The notes below the pieces were generated by a model. That model did no database searches. It was not told where the DNA came from and saw only the letters and a program-made list of their open reading frames with translations. Below are positions 19,982 to 27,983 of a stretch of DNA of 64,000 bases, piece by piece (within the stretch, counting starts at the first letter, position 1; each line of letters starts with the position of its first letter). The translations under genes were made by a program, and so were the position numbers. Source of the DNA: Barnesiella sp. WM24 (GTDB lineage: Bacteria > Bacteroidota > Bacteroidia > Bacteroidales > Muribaculaceae); assembly GCF_004570975.1 (NCBI RefSeq), contig NZ_SPPC01000014.1:27753-91752 (forward strand). Direction: 5' to 3'.

Positions 19982-20776
19982 ATGAACAAAATCGTAATTA
20001 TGGGAGCCACCTCCGGCATAGGGCTGCACCTTGCAGAGACCTATGCGGCTATGGGGTGGAAGGTCGGCGTCGCCGGCAGAAAAGAAGTCCCGATGAAAAA
20101 GTTGAAAGAGATGTTTCCCGAACAGATTGAATGGGAGAAAATTGACATCAATAAAAATGAAGCGCCTCAAAAACTCCTCGGACTTATCAGAAAGCTTGGC
20201 GGAATGGACGTATATCTCCACACAGCGGGCATAGGTTATGAAAATCCCGAACTTGACACCGAAAAGGACATAGCCACCGTGGAGACCAATGTGGTCGGCT
20301 ATACCCGCATGCTTGACACCGTATACCGCTTTTTCCGCAAGATGAGCGAGAAGGGCATCGACGGTCACATAGCCGTAATATCATCAGTCGCAGGTACAAA
20401 GGGCATCGGAAAGCTCGCAAGCTACTCGGCATCAAAGAAATATCAATCCACCTATCTTGAAGCGCTCGAACAGCTCGCCCACAGCGAAGGCGTGGATGTA
20501 GCATTTACCGATATTCGTCCCGGATGGGTGCGCACCCCGTTGCTTGACAATGACCGCATATATCCGATGACAATGGAAGAGGAGAAAGTTGTGCCGTTAA
20601 TCATAAAGGCAATCAAGAAGCGCTCGCGCATAGCTATCGTCGACTGGCGATGGGCCACGGCAGTGGCATTCTGGAGGCTCATACCCGGATTCCTGTGGAT
20701 AAGGATTCCGCTCTCAATTTCCCGTGAGGCAAGCCCGGAGCAGACCGAAATTGACGCCGAACTCGCAGAGAACTGA
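19982..20776 (+). CDS. Short-chain dehydrogenase/reductase
   Basis: A 264-residue classical SDR. The start at 19982 places the cofactor motif GATSGIG at residues 8-14, as expected; the open frame upstream to 19913 adds 23 non-family residues. The catalytic Tyr-Lys pair is YSASK, preceded by the Ser of ISSVAG. The C-terminal tail has a hydrophobic stretch (VAFWRLIPGFLWIRIPLSI) that could lie at the membrane. Substrate is unknown. It precedes the type IX operon but is separated from it by a strong hairpin at 20799-20838. Confidence 0.88.
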   Translation: MNKIVIMGATSGIGLHLAETYAAMGWKVGVAGRKEVPMKKLKEMFPEQIEWEKIDINKNEAPQKLLGLIRKLGGMDVYLHTAGIGYENPELDTEKDIATVETNVVGYTRMLDTVYRFFRKMSEKGIDGHIAVISSVAGTKGIGKLASYSASKKYQSTYLEALEQLAHSEGVDVAFTDIRPGWVRTPLLDNDRIYPMTMEEEKVVPLIIKAIKKRSRIAIVDWRWATAVAFWRLIPGFLWIRIPLSISREASPEQTEIDAELAEN

Positions 20777-20798
20777 CGACAACTGATATAATAAAAGC

Positions 20799-20838
20799 CG
20801 GCTTACATCCGTTATGACTAAGTAATGGATGTAAGCCG
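20799..20838. promoter_or_regulatory. Hairpin overlapping the porT start codon
   Basis: A 12-bp perfect inverted repeat (20799-20810 with 20827-20838), extendable to 16 bp with one G-U pair, leaves an 8-nt loop. The porT ATG at 20825-20827 is inside the 3' arm. On the plus strand no U-run follows, so it looks less like a terminator and more like a structure that hides the start. On the minus strand it is followed by TTTTATTAT, terminator-like, although no minus-strand gene is nearby. Confidence 0.6.
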
Positions 20839-21559
20839 CACATATAAATTTCTTGCAATAATGATTCTGTCGCTGTTTACAGCGGCAGCGCCTGCCCATG
20901 CGCAACAGCGTAACGACAAGCTGCTTAACCGTCCCTATTCCGACCTGCGCCCCTGGCATCTCGGATTTTCAATCGGCGTTCACACCCAGGACCTGCAGTT
21001 TACCCACAACGGCTTTGTCACTGAAAACGGCGAGACATGGTTTATGGAACAGCCTGATTTCTCACCGGGATTCTGCGTCAACGGACTTTTTGATTTAAGG
21101 CTCAACTCATATTTCAGCCTCAGGTTTACACCCGGCATGTATTTCGGCAACCGGTTAATCAGGATGCACGACACGACCGGCGGCGGAGTTCAGCAGCACA
21201 ATCTCAAGACCAACCTTGTGGTAATACCGGTCGACATTAAATTTGCGGCACAGCGCTACCACAACTCGCGTCCTTACCTCATTGCCGGAGCCATGGTAAC
21301 ATTTGACGTGTCAAAGCGTCGTCCTCGCGACCTGTTACAGCTGAAAAGCACCGACTTTCTGCTTACGGCAGGATTTGGCTGCGACTTCTACCTGCCATTT
21401 TTCAAGTTGTGTCCCGAAGTCAAATTCTGCTTCGGGCTGACCGACGTGATAAAACATGACCGTCCTGATTTTGTCGACGACCCTGACGGATTCAAGTTTA
21501 CCCAATCATTAAAAAAGGCAACCACACAGATGGTCGTGCTTACATTTTATTTTGAATGA
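20825..21559 (+). CDS. porT: PorT/SprT-family type IX secretion protein
   Basis: A 244-residue outer-membrane beta-barrel-type protein, first of the type IX secretion cluster. The signal peptide (residues 1-26, ending APAHA) has basic residues only with the 20825 start, which supports it over Met13 (20861). After NRPYSDLRPWHLGFSIGVHT, the typical PorT opening, amphipathic strands continue to a C-terminal Phe-Glu. PorT is needed for type IX secretion in Porphyromonas gingivalis and gliding bacteria. porP starts 8 bases after its stop. In P. gingivalis porT lies apart from porPKLMN; here they are adjacent. Confidence 0.85.
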   Translation: MDVSRTYKFLAIMILSLFTAAAPAHAQQRNDKLLNRPYSDLRPWHLGFSIGVHTQDLQFTHNGFVTENGETWFMEQPDFSPGFCVNGLFDLRLNSYFSLRFTPGMYFGNRLIRMHDTTGGGVQQHNLKTNLVVIPVDIKFAAQRYHNSRPYLIAGAMVTFDVSKRRPRDLLQLKSTDFLLTAGFGCDFYLPFFKLCPEVKFCFGLTDVIKHDRPDFVDDPDGFKFTQSLKKATTQMVVLTFYFE

Positions 21560-21567
21560 CATAACCG

Positions 21568-22548
21568 ATGGCAAGACTACACCACATACTGCTGTTTATA
21601 ATAATCGCCATAGCAATGATATTGCCCGGGCGGGCATCGGCACAGGTCGACGCCCAGTTCACGCAGTATTATGAAGTGCCATCCTACTATAACGCCGGAG
21701 CTATCGGAACATCTGACTTCGTAAGGCTTCGCGGCGGCTCACGCCTGCAGTGGGTAGGCATACCTAAAGCGCCGAAGACATTTCTTGTCACGGGCGACAT
21801 GCCCTTCAAGCTTCTGGAAAAGCGTTTCGGAGTAGGTCTTGTGTTGCAGCAGGAGAGCATGGGTCTTTACAAAAACATGACCATTGGCGCACAGGCGGCC
21901 TACAAGCTTAAACTATTCAAAGGAGAGCTCAGCATAGGCCTGCAGCTCGGATTTATCGACGAGTCATTCAAGGGCTCGGAAGTAATCCTGCCCGACGGCG
22001 ACGACTACCATCAAGGCACAGACGAGGGCATCCCCACCACCGATGTCCACGGCACATCATTTGACCTCGGACTCGGAGTATGGTACACCCACCGCTATTT
22101 CTGGGCGGGACTTTCGGCAACCCATGTCAACGAGCCCTCGATCACCATGTCGACCGACGGCACTGACGGCAAAGAATATGAATTCAAGGCGGGACGCGTG
22201 GTTTATTTCGTCGCCGGCGGCAATATTCCTATAAAAAACACGTTATTTGAAATACAACCGTCATTTCTTGTGAAAAGCGACTTCACGTTCACTACCGGCG
22301 AGGTCACGGCGAGAGTGCGTTACAACAAGTTTCTCACCGCCGGACTCGGCTATCGGCTTAACGATGCCATTTCGCTGATACTGGGTGCTGAATTTAAAAA
22401 CTTTTTTCTGGGCTACAGCTACGATTACGCCACTTCAGCCATATCGAGAGCCAGCAACGGAAGCCACGAGATATGGGCGGGCTACCGGTTGAAACTCGAC
22501 CTTGGAGAGAAAAACAAGCATAAGCATAAAAGCATACGCATAATGTAA
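21568..22548 (+). CDS. porP: PorP/SprF-family type IX secretion outer-membrane protein
   Basis: A 326-residue outer-membrane protein of the PorP/SprF family. A signal peptide (residues 1-25, ending GRASA) is followed by the family signature AQFTQYYEVPSYYNAGAIG and a string of barrel strands (VRLRGGSRLQWVGIPKAP, GVGLVLQQESMGLYKN). The C-terminus is basic (EKNKHKHKSIRIM). PorP is associated with the PorK-PorN ring and outer-membrane side of the type IX machine. porK follows after 9 bases. Confidence 0.93.
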   Translation: MARLHHILLFIIIAIAMILPGRASAQVDAQFTQYYEVPSYYNAGAIGTSDFVRLRGGSRLQWVGIPKAPKTFLVTGDMPFKLLEKRFGVGLVLQQESMGLYKNMTIGAQAAYKLKLFKGELSIGLQLGFIDESFKGSEVILPDGDDYHQGTDEGIPTTDVHGTSFDLGLGVWYTHRYFWAGLSATHVNEPSITMSTDGTDGKEYEFKAGRVVYFVAGGNIPIKNTLFEIQPSFLVKSDFTFTTGEVTARVRYNKFLTAGLGYRLNDAISLILGAEFKNFFLGYSYDYATSAISRASNGSHEIWAGYRLKLDLGEKNKHKHKSIRIM

Positions 22549-22557
22549 CCAATCAAT

Positions 22558-23994
22558 ATGAGAAAAGATCTGAAACATCTGTTTATGACCATATTCGCCT
22601 GCGCCATGCTGGCGTCATGCGCCGTAGGAGGCAGGAGCAGTTCGGGTGGAGAAGTGACCGGCGTAGGCGGCACATCCTGGACCGAGCCGACACCTTACGG
22701 AATGGTTCTCATTGACCGCGGCTCCATGAAAGTGGGACCGTCGCAAGCCGACAGCGCGTGGAATCTCCGTGCCGATGCCCGTGGCATCTCGGTCGACGGA
22801 TTCTGGATGGACGAGACCGAAATCACCAACAGCAAATACAAGCAATTTGTATTCTGGGTAAGGGACTCTATTATCCGCGAACGCCTCGCCGACCCTGCCT
22901 ATGGCGGCAACGAAGCCTATAAAATAGAAGAAGACAGGGAAGGAAACCCTATCGGGCCCTATCTTAACTGGAACAAGCCGATACCCTGGCGCAATCCCGG
23001 CGAAGACGAAGCGCGGGCTATCGAAAGCCTGTACCGCGTCAATCCTATCACAGGTGTAAAGGAGCTTGACCCGGAGCAGCTGACTTACCGATATGAAGTG
23101 TATAACCACACAGAAGCGGCAAAGCGCAAAAACCGTCTGAACCCGGCACGTCGCGAATACAATACCGACAAACCTGTGCCAACCGACCTTCCCGTCATAT
23201 CAAAAGACACAGCCTATATAAATGACGAGGGTGAGATTGTGCGCGAGACCATCACACGCGCCCTGACCGGTGACTACGACTTCCTCAACACATACATTGT
23301 CAATGTCTACCCCGACACCACCGCATGGATAAACGACTTTGACAACGCTTACAACGAGCCTTATGTGAGACTCTATTTCTCCCACGGAGGCTACAGCGAC
23401 TATCCTGTCGTAGGTGTAAGCTGGGAACAGGCCAACGCGTTCAGCAACTGGCGCACCGACTTCCTGCGCAGGTCGCTCGGCAAAGACGGCATATATATCG
23501 AGCCTTACCGTCTCCCGACAGAAGCGGAATGGGAGTATGCCGCACGTGCCGGTAAAGACGAGAACATGTATCCCTGGGACGGGGAGCTTCCGCTCACGGA
23601 AGATAAAGGATGCTTCTACGCCAACTTCAAGCCCGCTGAGGGAAACTATGTCAGAGACGGCCACATAATCACGTCACGTGTCGGGACTTACGCGCCAAAC
23701 GACTTCGGACTATACGACATGGCGGGAAATGTCAGCGAGTGGACCTCCACAGCCTATACGGAAAGTGTAGGCAAGCTTACGAGCGACCTGAATCCGGAAT
23801 ACCGCTATGACGCGGCTGTAGAAGACCCCTACCGCATGAAGCGCAAGATTGTCAGAGGCGGTTCGTGGAAAGATGTCGCCCACAACGTAAGAAGCGACAT
23901 ACGCATGTGGGAATATCAGAATGAACAGCGAAGCTATATCGGATTCCGCAACGTCAGGACCCAGATAGGCTTTGCCAAAGGACAGAAGAAATAA
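22558..23994 (+). CDS. porK: PorK/GldK, type IX secretion ring lipoprotein
   Basis: A 478-residue lipoprotein with a lipobox (MLASC, Cys21) and a formylglycine-generating-enzyme-like (sulfatase-modifying factor) fold. Family blocks include GSMKVGPSQADSAWN, SVDGFWMDETEITNSKYKQF, LPTEAEWEYAARAG and GLYDMAGNVSEWT, with the terminal VRGGSWKD and IGFRNVRT. In GldK/PorK this fold is structural: together with PorN it builds the periplasmic ring under the outer membrane. It is in the conserved order K-L-M-N. Confidence 0.96.
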   Translation: MRKDLKHLFMTIFACAMLASCAVGGRSSSGGEVTGVGGTSWTEPTPYGMVLIDRGSMKVGPSQADSAWNLRADARGISVDGFWMDETEITNSKYKQFVFWVRDSIIRERLADPAYGGNEAYKIEEDREGNPIGPYLNWNKPIPWRNPGEDEARAIESLYRVNPITGVKELDPEQLTYRYEVYNHTEAAKRKNRLNPARREYNTDKPVPTDLPVISKDTAYINDEGEIVRETITRALTGDYDFLNTYIVNVYPDTTAWINDFDNAYNEPYVRLYFSHGGYSDYPVVGVSWEQANAFSNWRTDFLRRSLGKDGIYIEPYRLPTEAEWEYAARAGKDENMYPWDGELPLTEDKGCFYANFKPAEGNYVRDGHIITSRVGTYAPNDFGLYDMAGNVSEWTSTAYTESVGKLTSDLNPEYRYDAAVEDPYRMKRKIVRGGSWKDVAHNVRSDIRMWEYQNEQRSYIGFRNVRTQIGFAKGQKK

Positions 23995-24024
23995 AAACCT
24001 TATACTTACTACCAATCAAGAGCA

Positions 24025-24906
24025 ATGGGAAAAATCAAAAGATATAAGAACAGTGTCGAACGCTTCCTCTCGGGAGAGAAGGGACAGCGCTTCTTCAACT
24101 TCGCCTATTCAATCGGTGCCGCAATCGTGATATGGGGTGCCCTTTTCAAGATACTCCACCTGCCCGGCGGCAACATGCTGCTGTCAATCGGTATGGGTAC
24201 AGAGGTGCTTATGTTTATCCTTACAGCCTTTGACCGTCCTCCGCGCGAGTATCATTGGGAAGAGGTGTTTCCGGTGCTTTCTTCCAAAAATCCTGAAGAC
24301 CGTCCCGAATTTAACGGCGGCGGCGTATTCCCCGGCATGACTACGGGCACTCCCGCAGTGCAGCAGAGCGGAGCGCAACTGCCTCCACGGTCGGCGGCAG
24401 AGCTACTGATTCCTGACGATGCGACTCCCTCGGAACGCTACGTGGCTCAGATGTCGGCACTGTCAGAACAGATGGATCAGCTCCGCAAGACCACCGAATC
24501 ACTCAACCACGTCTCGGAGGTGCTTCTTGAGTCTTACCGCGCTATCACTGAAAACTCCGAAAACATCACACGCAGTTCAAGCGGATATGTTGAAGAAATG
24601 CAGTCGCTCAACCGCAATATAGCGGGACTCAACACAATATATGAAATCCAGCTGAAGAGCGTAAGCTCCCAGCTCGACTCGATCGACCGCGTAAACAAGG
24701 GCATCAAAGACATCCGCGACATGTATGAGAAGTCGTCGGCTATGAGCGAGCGCTACTGTGAAGAGACCGAGAAGATGGCTCGCTACATGCAGCAGCTCAA
24801 CCAGGTATATGAGAAGATGCTCCATGCAATGACAATCAACATGTATCGCCCGATGGGAGGAATGCCCGAGGGAACCACTGTTTCAAACGAGGTAAATGGG
24901 AAGTAA
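24025..24906 (+). CDS. porL: PorL/GldL, type IX secretion motor subunit
   Basis: A 293-residue inner-membrane protein. Two N-terminal transmembrane segments (about residues 20-45 with GAAIVIWGALFKILHLPG, and 52-72 with LLSIGMGTEVLMFILTAF) contain the conserved Glu that conducts protons in the PorL-PorM motor. A long cytoplasmic coiled coil follows (about 150-280: SEQMDQLRKTTESLNHVSEV). PorL with PorM uses the proton gradient to drive secretion. The stop overlaps the porM start by 11 bases, implying coupled translation. Confidence 0.96.
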   Translation: MGKIKRYKNSVERFLSGEKGQRFFNFAYSIGAAIVIWGALFKILHLPGGNMLLSIGMGTEVLMFILTAFDRPPREYHWEEVFPVLSSKNPEDRPEFNGGGVFPGMTTGTPAVQQSGAQLPPRSAAELLIPDDATPSERYVAQMSALSEQMDQLRKTTESLNHVSEVLLESYRAITENSENITRSSSGYVEEMQSLNRNIAGLNTIYEIQLKSVSSQLDSIDRVNKGIKDIRDMYEKSSAMSERYCEETEKMARYMQQLNQVYEKMLHAMTINMYRPMGGMPEGTTVSNEVNGK

Positions 24907-26464
24907 CAATACACGCGGACTATCACCACGCCAAAAGATGATTAACCTCATGTACATCGTCTTGACGGCGATGCTTGCACTTAATGTGTCAAGCGATGTG
25001 CTGGAAGGTTTCAGTCAGGTGGAAGACGGTCTTTCGCGATCCAACAAAAATATTTCGGAGCGCAACGAGGCGCTCTACCGGCGCCTGGAAGCTTTCAACG
25101 AGCAGAATCCGGGCAAGGGAGGCATATGGTATGACAAGGCTACCGATGTGCGCAATACAACCGGACGCCTCTACCAGCTGATTGACTCTCTGAAACTTGC
25201 GATAGCAGTGCGTGCCGACGGCAAAAAGGCCGATGTTAAAAACATCCTCAATCAAGACGATCTTGAAGCCGCATCGGTAGTAATGCTCGGAGCAGTTTCT
25301 CCCAAAGGGAAGCATCTGAAAAAAGAGGTTCAGGGCTACACGGAGTATATCGCATCATTCATGACCGACTCGGTTAAAAGCGACAATATACGCAAAGCGC
25401 TTTCTACCGCCGACATCACGAGAAAGGGCACGGTGATACCTGTGTCATGGGAAGAGGCTATGTTTGACAACAAGCCGGTAGTCGCCGCAATCACGCTTCT
25501 TACCAAGCTGCAAAGCGACATCCGCTATGCCGAAGGTGAGGCTCTCGCCACGCTCCTGTCCAATGTCGACGCCGGCGACGTGAGAGTCAACGAGCTTAAC
25601 GCATTTGTAATCCCGCAATCGCGCAATGTGATGAGAGGCAGCAAATACTCCGCCAATATCGTGCTTGCCGCCGTCGACACTACACAGCGCCCGGCGATAT
25701 ACATCAACGGCAAGCAGCTCGAAAACGACCATGGGCTATTTGAAACGATTGCCGGGGCAACAGGCACATTTGACTACAAAGGCTACCTCGAAGTGCCTCA
25801 TGGCGACGGATCTGTCACTCGCCATGATTTCTCGTCAAGCTACACGGTGATTGAGCCTACCGCCACCATCTCAGCGACAATGATGAATGTGCTATATGCC
25901 GGCATCGACAATCCGATGAGCATCTCTGTACCGGGAGTGGCGCCCGGAGCTATCTCCGCAACCATGACCAACGGAAGCCTTACCCGTCACGGCGACTCAT
26001 GGGTGGCGCGTCCTGCAAAAGTAGGCGCTGAAGCAGTGGTGACCGTATCGGCAAATATCGACGGACGCCAGCAGACTGTGGCATCAACCACATTCCGTGT
26101 AAGAAAGCTGCCCGACCCCACTCCCTACATCGCGTTTACCGACCAGAACGGTCATCAGGAGCGCTACAAAGGCTCAAAACCGTTTGCCAAGACACTTCTC
26201 CTCGCAGCTCCCGGCATCGAGGCGGCAATCGACGACGACCTGCTCAACGTGAGCTATAAGGTACTCAGTTTTGAAACCGTGTTTTTCGACTCAATGGGCA
26301 ATGCCATCCCCGAGGTATCGGCAGGCTCCCAGTTCTCACAGCGCCAGAAAGACTCTTTCCGCAGGCTGTCACGAGGAAAACGCTTTTACATCTCACGCGT
26401 CAGGGCTGTGGGTCCCGACGGCATAGAGCGCGACCTCGCCCCTATGGAGGTAATTGTTAACTAA
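24896..26464 (+). CDS. porM: PorM/GldM, type IX secretion motor subunit
   Basis: A 522-residue protein with one N-terminal transmembrane helix (MINLMYIVLTAMLALNVSSD, residues 15-34) and a long periplasmic part made of four domains that reach the PorK-PorN ring. The family start LSPRQKMINLMYIVLTAM and the C-terminal KGKR/FYISRVRAVGPDG region are typical. It dimerises around PorL and transmits motor rotation. porN starts 18 bases downstream. Confidence 0.96.
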   Translation: MGSNNTRGLSPRQKMINLMYIVLTAMLALNVSSDVLEGFSQVEDGLSRSNKNISERNEALYRRLEAFNEQNPGKGGIWYDKATDVRNTTGRLYQLIDSLKLAIAVRADGKKADVKNILNQDDLEAASVVMLGAVSPKGKHLKKEVQGYTEYIASFMTDSVKSDNIRKALSTADITRKGTVIPVSWEEAMFDNKPVVAAITLLTKLQSDIRYAEGEALATLLSNVDAGDVRVNELNAFVIPQSRNVMRGSKYSANIVLAAVDTTQRPAIYINGKQLENDHGLFETIAGATGTFDYKGYLEVPHGDGSVTRHDFSSSYTVIEPTATISATMMNVLYAGIDNPMSISVPGVAPGAISATMTNGSLTRHGDSWVARPAKVGAEAVVTVSANIDGRQQTVASTTFRVRKLPDPTPYIAFTDQNGHQERYKGSKPFAKTLLLAAPGIEAAIDDDLLNVSYKVLSFETVFFDSMGNAIPEVSAGSQFSQRQKDSFRRLSRGKRFYISRVRAVGPDGIERDLAPMEVIVN

Positions 26465-26482
26465 GCATCAAAACAAATTGTC

Positions 26483-27604
26483 ATGAGACTTTTACGACAT
26501 ATCATTTTCACGATAGCTGCAATCTCAGTGACTGCATCAGCCTTGGCACAGCAGTCGTCAAGCTCTTCGGTAGTGCGCAAAGGCGGCAGAGACGCCAAGA
26601 AAGAGACTACCGAAAAATCGGCACGCGTCACTGACCGAATGCAACAGTTTTTCAACGAGCCTGAGCGCAGCGATGCTGACGCGCAGTGGATGAAAATCGT
26701 CTACAGGCAGATTGACCTTGACAAGGTGAAAAATGCACCGCTCTACTACCCCGAAGAGGTAATCGACGGTCAGGAAAACCTGTTTCGCATAATTCTCCGG
26801 CTCCTTGCCGACGGAGAGGTAAACGCCTACGAGTATCTTGACGGAAGAGAGGTGTTCACCGACCAGTACAAAGTCAATGTGCGCGACATGCTTGACCGCT
26901 TCCACATCCTCTATACCGACGCGAAAGGCTCGACAGAGAAAAATCCCAAGTTTAACATCGAGGAGAGCGACGTGCCCGCCAATGAAGTGCTCACCTATTA
27001 CCTCCTTGAGCGCTGGGAAGTAGACAAGCGCTCCAACCGCATGCGCACCACCGTCGAGGCGATATGCCCTGTGTTGCACCGTTCGGGCGATTTCGGCGGC
27101 GAAGCTGTCAAGTATCCGATGTTCTGGATAAAGATGGATGCGCTCCGCCCCTATCTTACCCAGCAGTCCATATTTGTCGATGACGACAATAACCTTGCCA
27201 AATACAACTACGACGATTTCTTCCAGCTGTCGCTCTATGAAGGCGACATATACAAGACCCGCAACCTTCGCAACAAGTCGATGATGCAGCTTTATCCTGA
27301 TCCCGACTCTTTGAAACACGCCCAGGACAGCATCCAGAATTATCTCGTCAACTATGAGAAAAAGATGTGGGTGCCTACTCGCGAAGAGATAATCGCACAG
27401 CGTGAAGAGCGCGAGCGCATAGCTGCCGGCGACACAATCGCGACACGCGAGGACAACGCTACCGCCAAGAAGAGCCCCGCCAGGTCGTCAAGGGCAAGAA
27501 AAGCCACAAAGACAAAAGCCCCGAAAGCAAAAAAAGTAAAGGAGGCAAAGCCGAAAACGTCGTCATCAAGCTCAGCGACAAGATCAGTGCGCCGCCGCAA
27601 GTAA
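26483..27604 (+). CDS. porN: PorN/GldN, type IX secretion ring protein
   Basis: A 373-residue periplasmic protein with a signal peptide (ending ASALA). The central family domain (about 50-290) has WMKIVYRQIDLDKVKNAPLYYP and NRMRTTVEAICPV. The last about 60 residues form a very basic, low-complexity tail rich in Lys, Ala, Ser and Thr (KKSPARSSRARKATKTKAPK), which is longer and more charged than in P. gingivalis PorN as I recall it. PorN binds PorK to build the ring. It is the last gene of the cluster. Confidence 0.94.
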   Translation: MRLLRHIIFTIAAISVTASALAQQSSSSSVVRKGGRDAKKETTEKSARVTDRMQQFFNEPERSDADAQWMKIVYRQIDLDKVKNAPLYYPEEVIDGQENLFRIILRLLADGEVNAYEYLDGREVFTDQYKVNVRDMLDRFHILYTDAKGSTEKNPKFNIEESDVPANEVLTYYLLERWEVDKRSNRMRTTVEAICPVLHRSGDFGGEAVKYPMFWIKMDALRPYLTQQSIFVDDDNNLAKYNYDDFFQLSLYEGDIYKTRNLRNKSMMQLYPDPDSLKHAQDSIQNYLVNYEKKMWVPTREEIIAQREERERIAAGDTIATREDNATAKKSPARSSRARKATKTKAPKAKKVKEAKPKTSSSSSATRSVRRRK

Positions 27605-27682
27605 CCATAAATCTGAACAAACAATTAAATACCCATTAAACAACAAATTATGGCAAACGACAAAACAAAATGCGCATAATTC

Positions 27683-27713
27683 TTTGTTTATCGTTGAAAT
27701 ATATATAAATTTG
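27683..27713 (+). promoter_or_regulatory. Near-perfect Bacteroidetes promoter for the candidate RNA
   Basis: TTTG (27683-27686), exactly 19 nt, then TAAATTTG (27706-27713) match the -33 and -7 consensus. It is the best promoter in the window, yet no gene starts for 270 bases. Transcription would begin near 27718-27720. Confidence 0.8.
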
Positions 27714-27715
27714 GG

Positions 27716-27745
27716 GTGCAATATCTTTTTTTGAAGATATTGCAC
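27716..27745 (+). terminator. 12-bp hairpin, porN terminator or RNA 5' stem
   Basis: GTGCAATATCTT pairs perfectly with AAGATATTGCAC across a TTTTTG loop and is followed by TTTTAC. It can end the por transcripts. Because it also overlaps the predicted transcription start, it could instead form the 5' stem of the downstream RNA. Confidence 0.6.
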
Positions 27746-27906
27746 TTTTACATATAAGCTCAAGCGCCTCTGAATCACCACCTCGGAATGTAACGAGCTA
27801 AAACAATACACATTGAGAACGTGCCTTACGGTGCGGACTTTCTCATAGTGTATTTAGGCTTGTGGTGAGCCAAGAGGCGTATGACGAAAGTCTGCGCTTT
27901 TGTTTT
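27718..27906 (+). ncRNA. Candidate structured RNA with pseudoknot (unrecognised)
   Basis: I read nested pairings by eye. P1: 27765-27771 (CGCCTCT) with 27873-27879 (AGAGGCG). P2: 27775-27781 (TCACCAC) with 27862-27868 (GTGGTGA). P3: CTCG/CGAG at 27782-27785/27794-27797. P4: 27805-27811 (AATACAC) with 27848-27854 (GTGTATT), continued by TGAGAA/TTCTCA at 27814-27819/27840-27845. The P4 loop 27831-27839 (GTGCGGACT) can pair with 27889-27897 (AGTCTGCGC) outside P1, a 9-bp pseudoknot with two G-U pairs. A U-rich end TTTTGTTTT (27898-27906) follows directly. A consensus promoter lies just upstream. It does not look like tmRNA, SRP RNA or RNase P to me; 6S-like RNA is not excluded. Confidence 0.55.
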
Positions 27907-27966
27907 ATTGGCAAGTGTGCATACCAAGTCAAACGACATGATGGCAATAATGCACAAAACCAATAA
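27905..27966 (+). promoter_or_regulatory. Leader hairpin before the lipoprotein gene
   Basis: TTATTGG (27905-27911) pairs with CCAATAA (27960-27966), and inside it TGTGCAT can pair with ATGCACA. It lies in the presumed 5' UTR of the lipoprotein gene at 27984, directly after the U-tract of the candidate RNA. Confidence 0.4.
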
Positions 27967-27983
27967 TAAACCAACAAGACAAC

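Larger units (their letters stand above)
27605..27983 (+). other. Intergenic region between porN and a lipoprotein gene
   Basis: 379 bases without a convincing gene. It holds, in order, a 9-codon ATG frame (27650-27679, not supported as a gene), a consensus promoter (27683-27713), a 12-bp hairpin (27716-27745), a candidate structured RNA (about 27720-27906) and a further hairpin (27905-27966) just before the lipoprotein start. Confidence 0.8.

Noticed and set aside
26558..27319. 253-residue minus-strand reading frame across porN
   Set aside because: It lies wholly inside porN, has no recognisable domain and is a codon-bias shadow.
27650..27679. ATG frame of 9 codons after porN
   Set aside because: Too short, no clear ribosome-binding site and it lies upstream of the consensus promoter; chance occurrence is likely.
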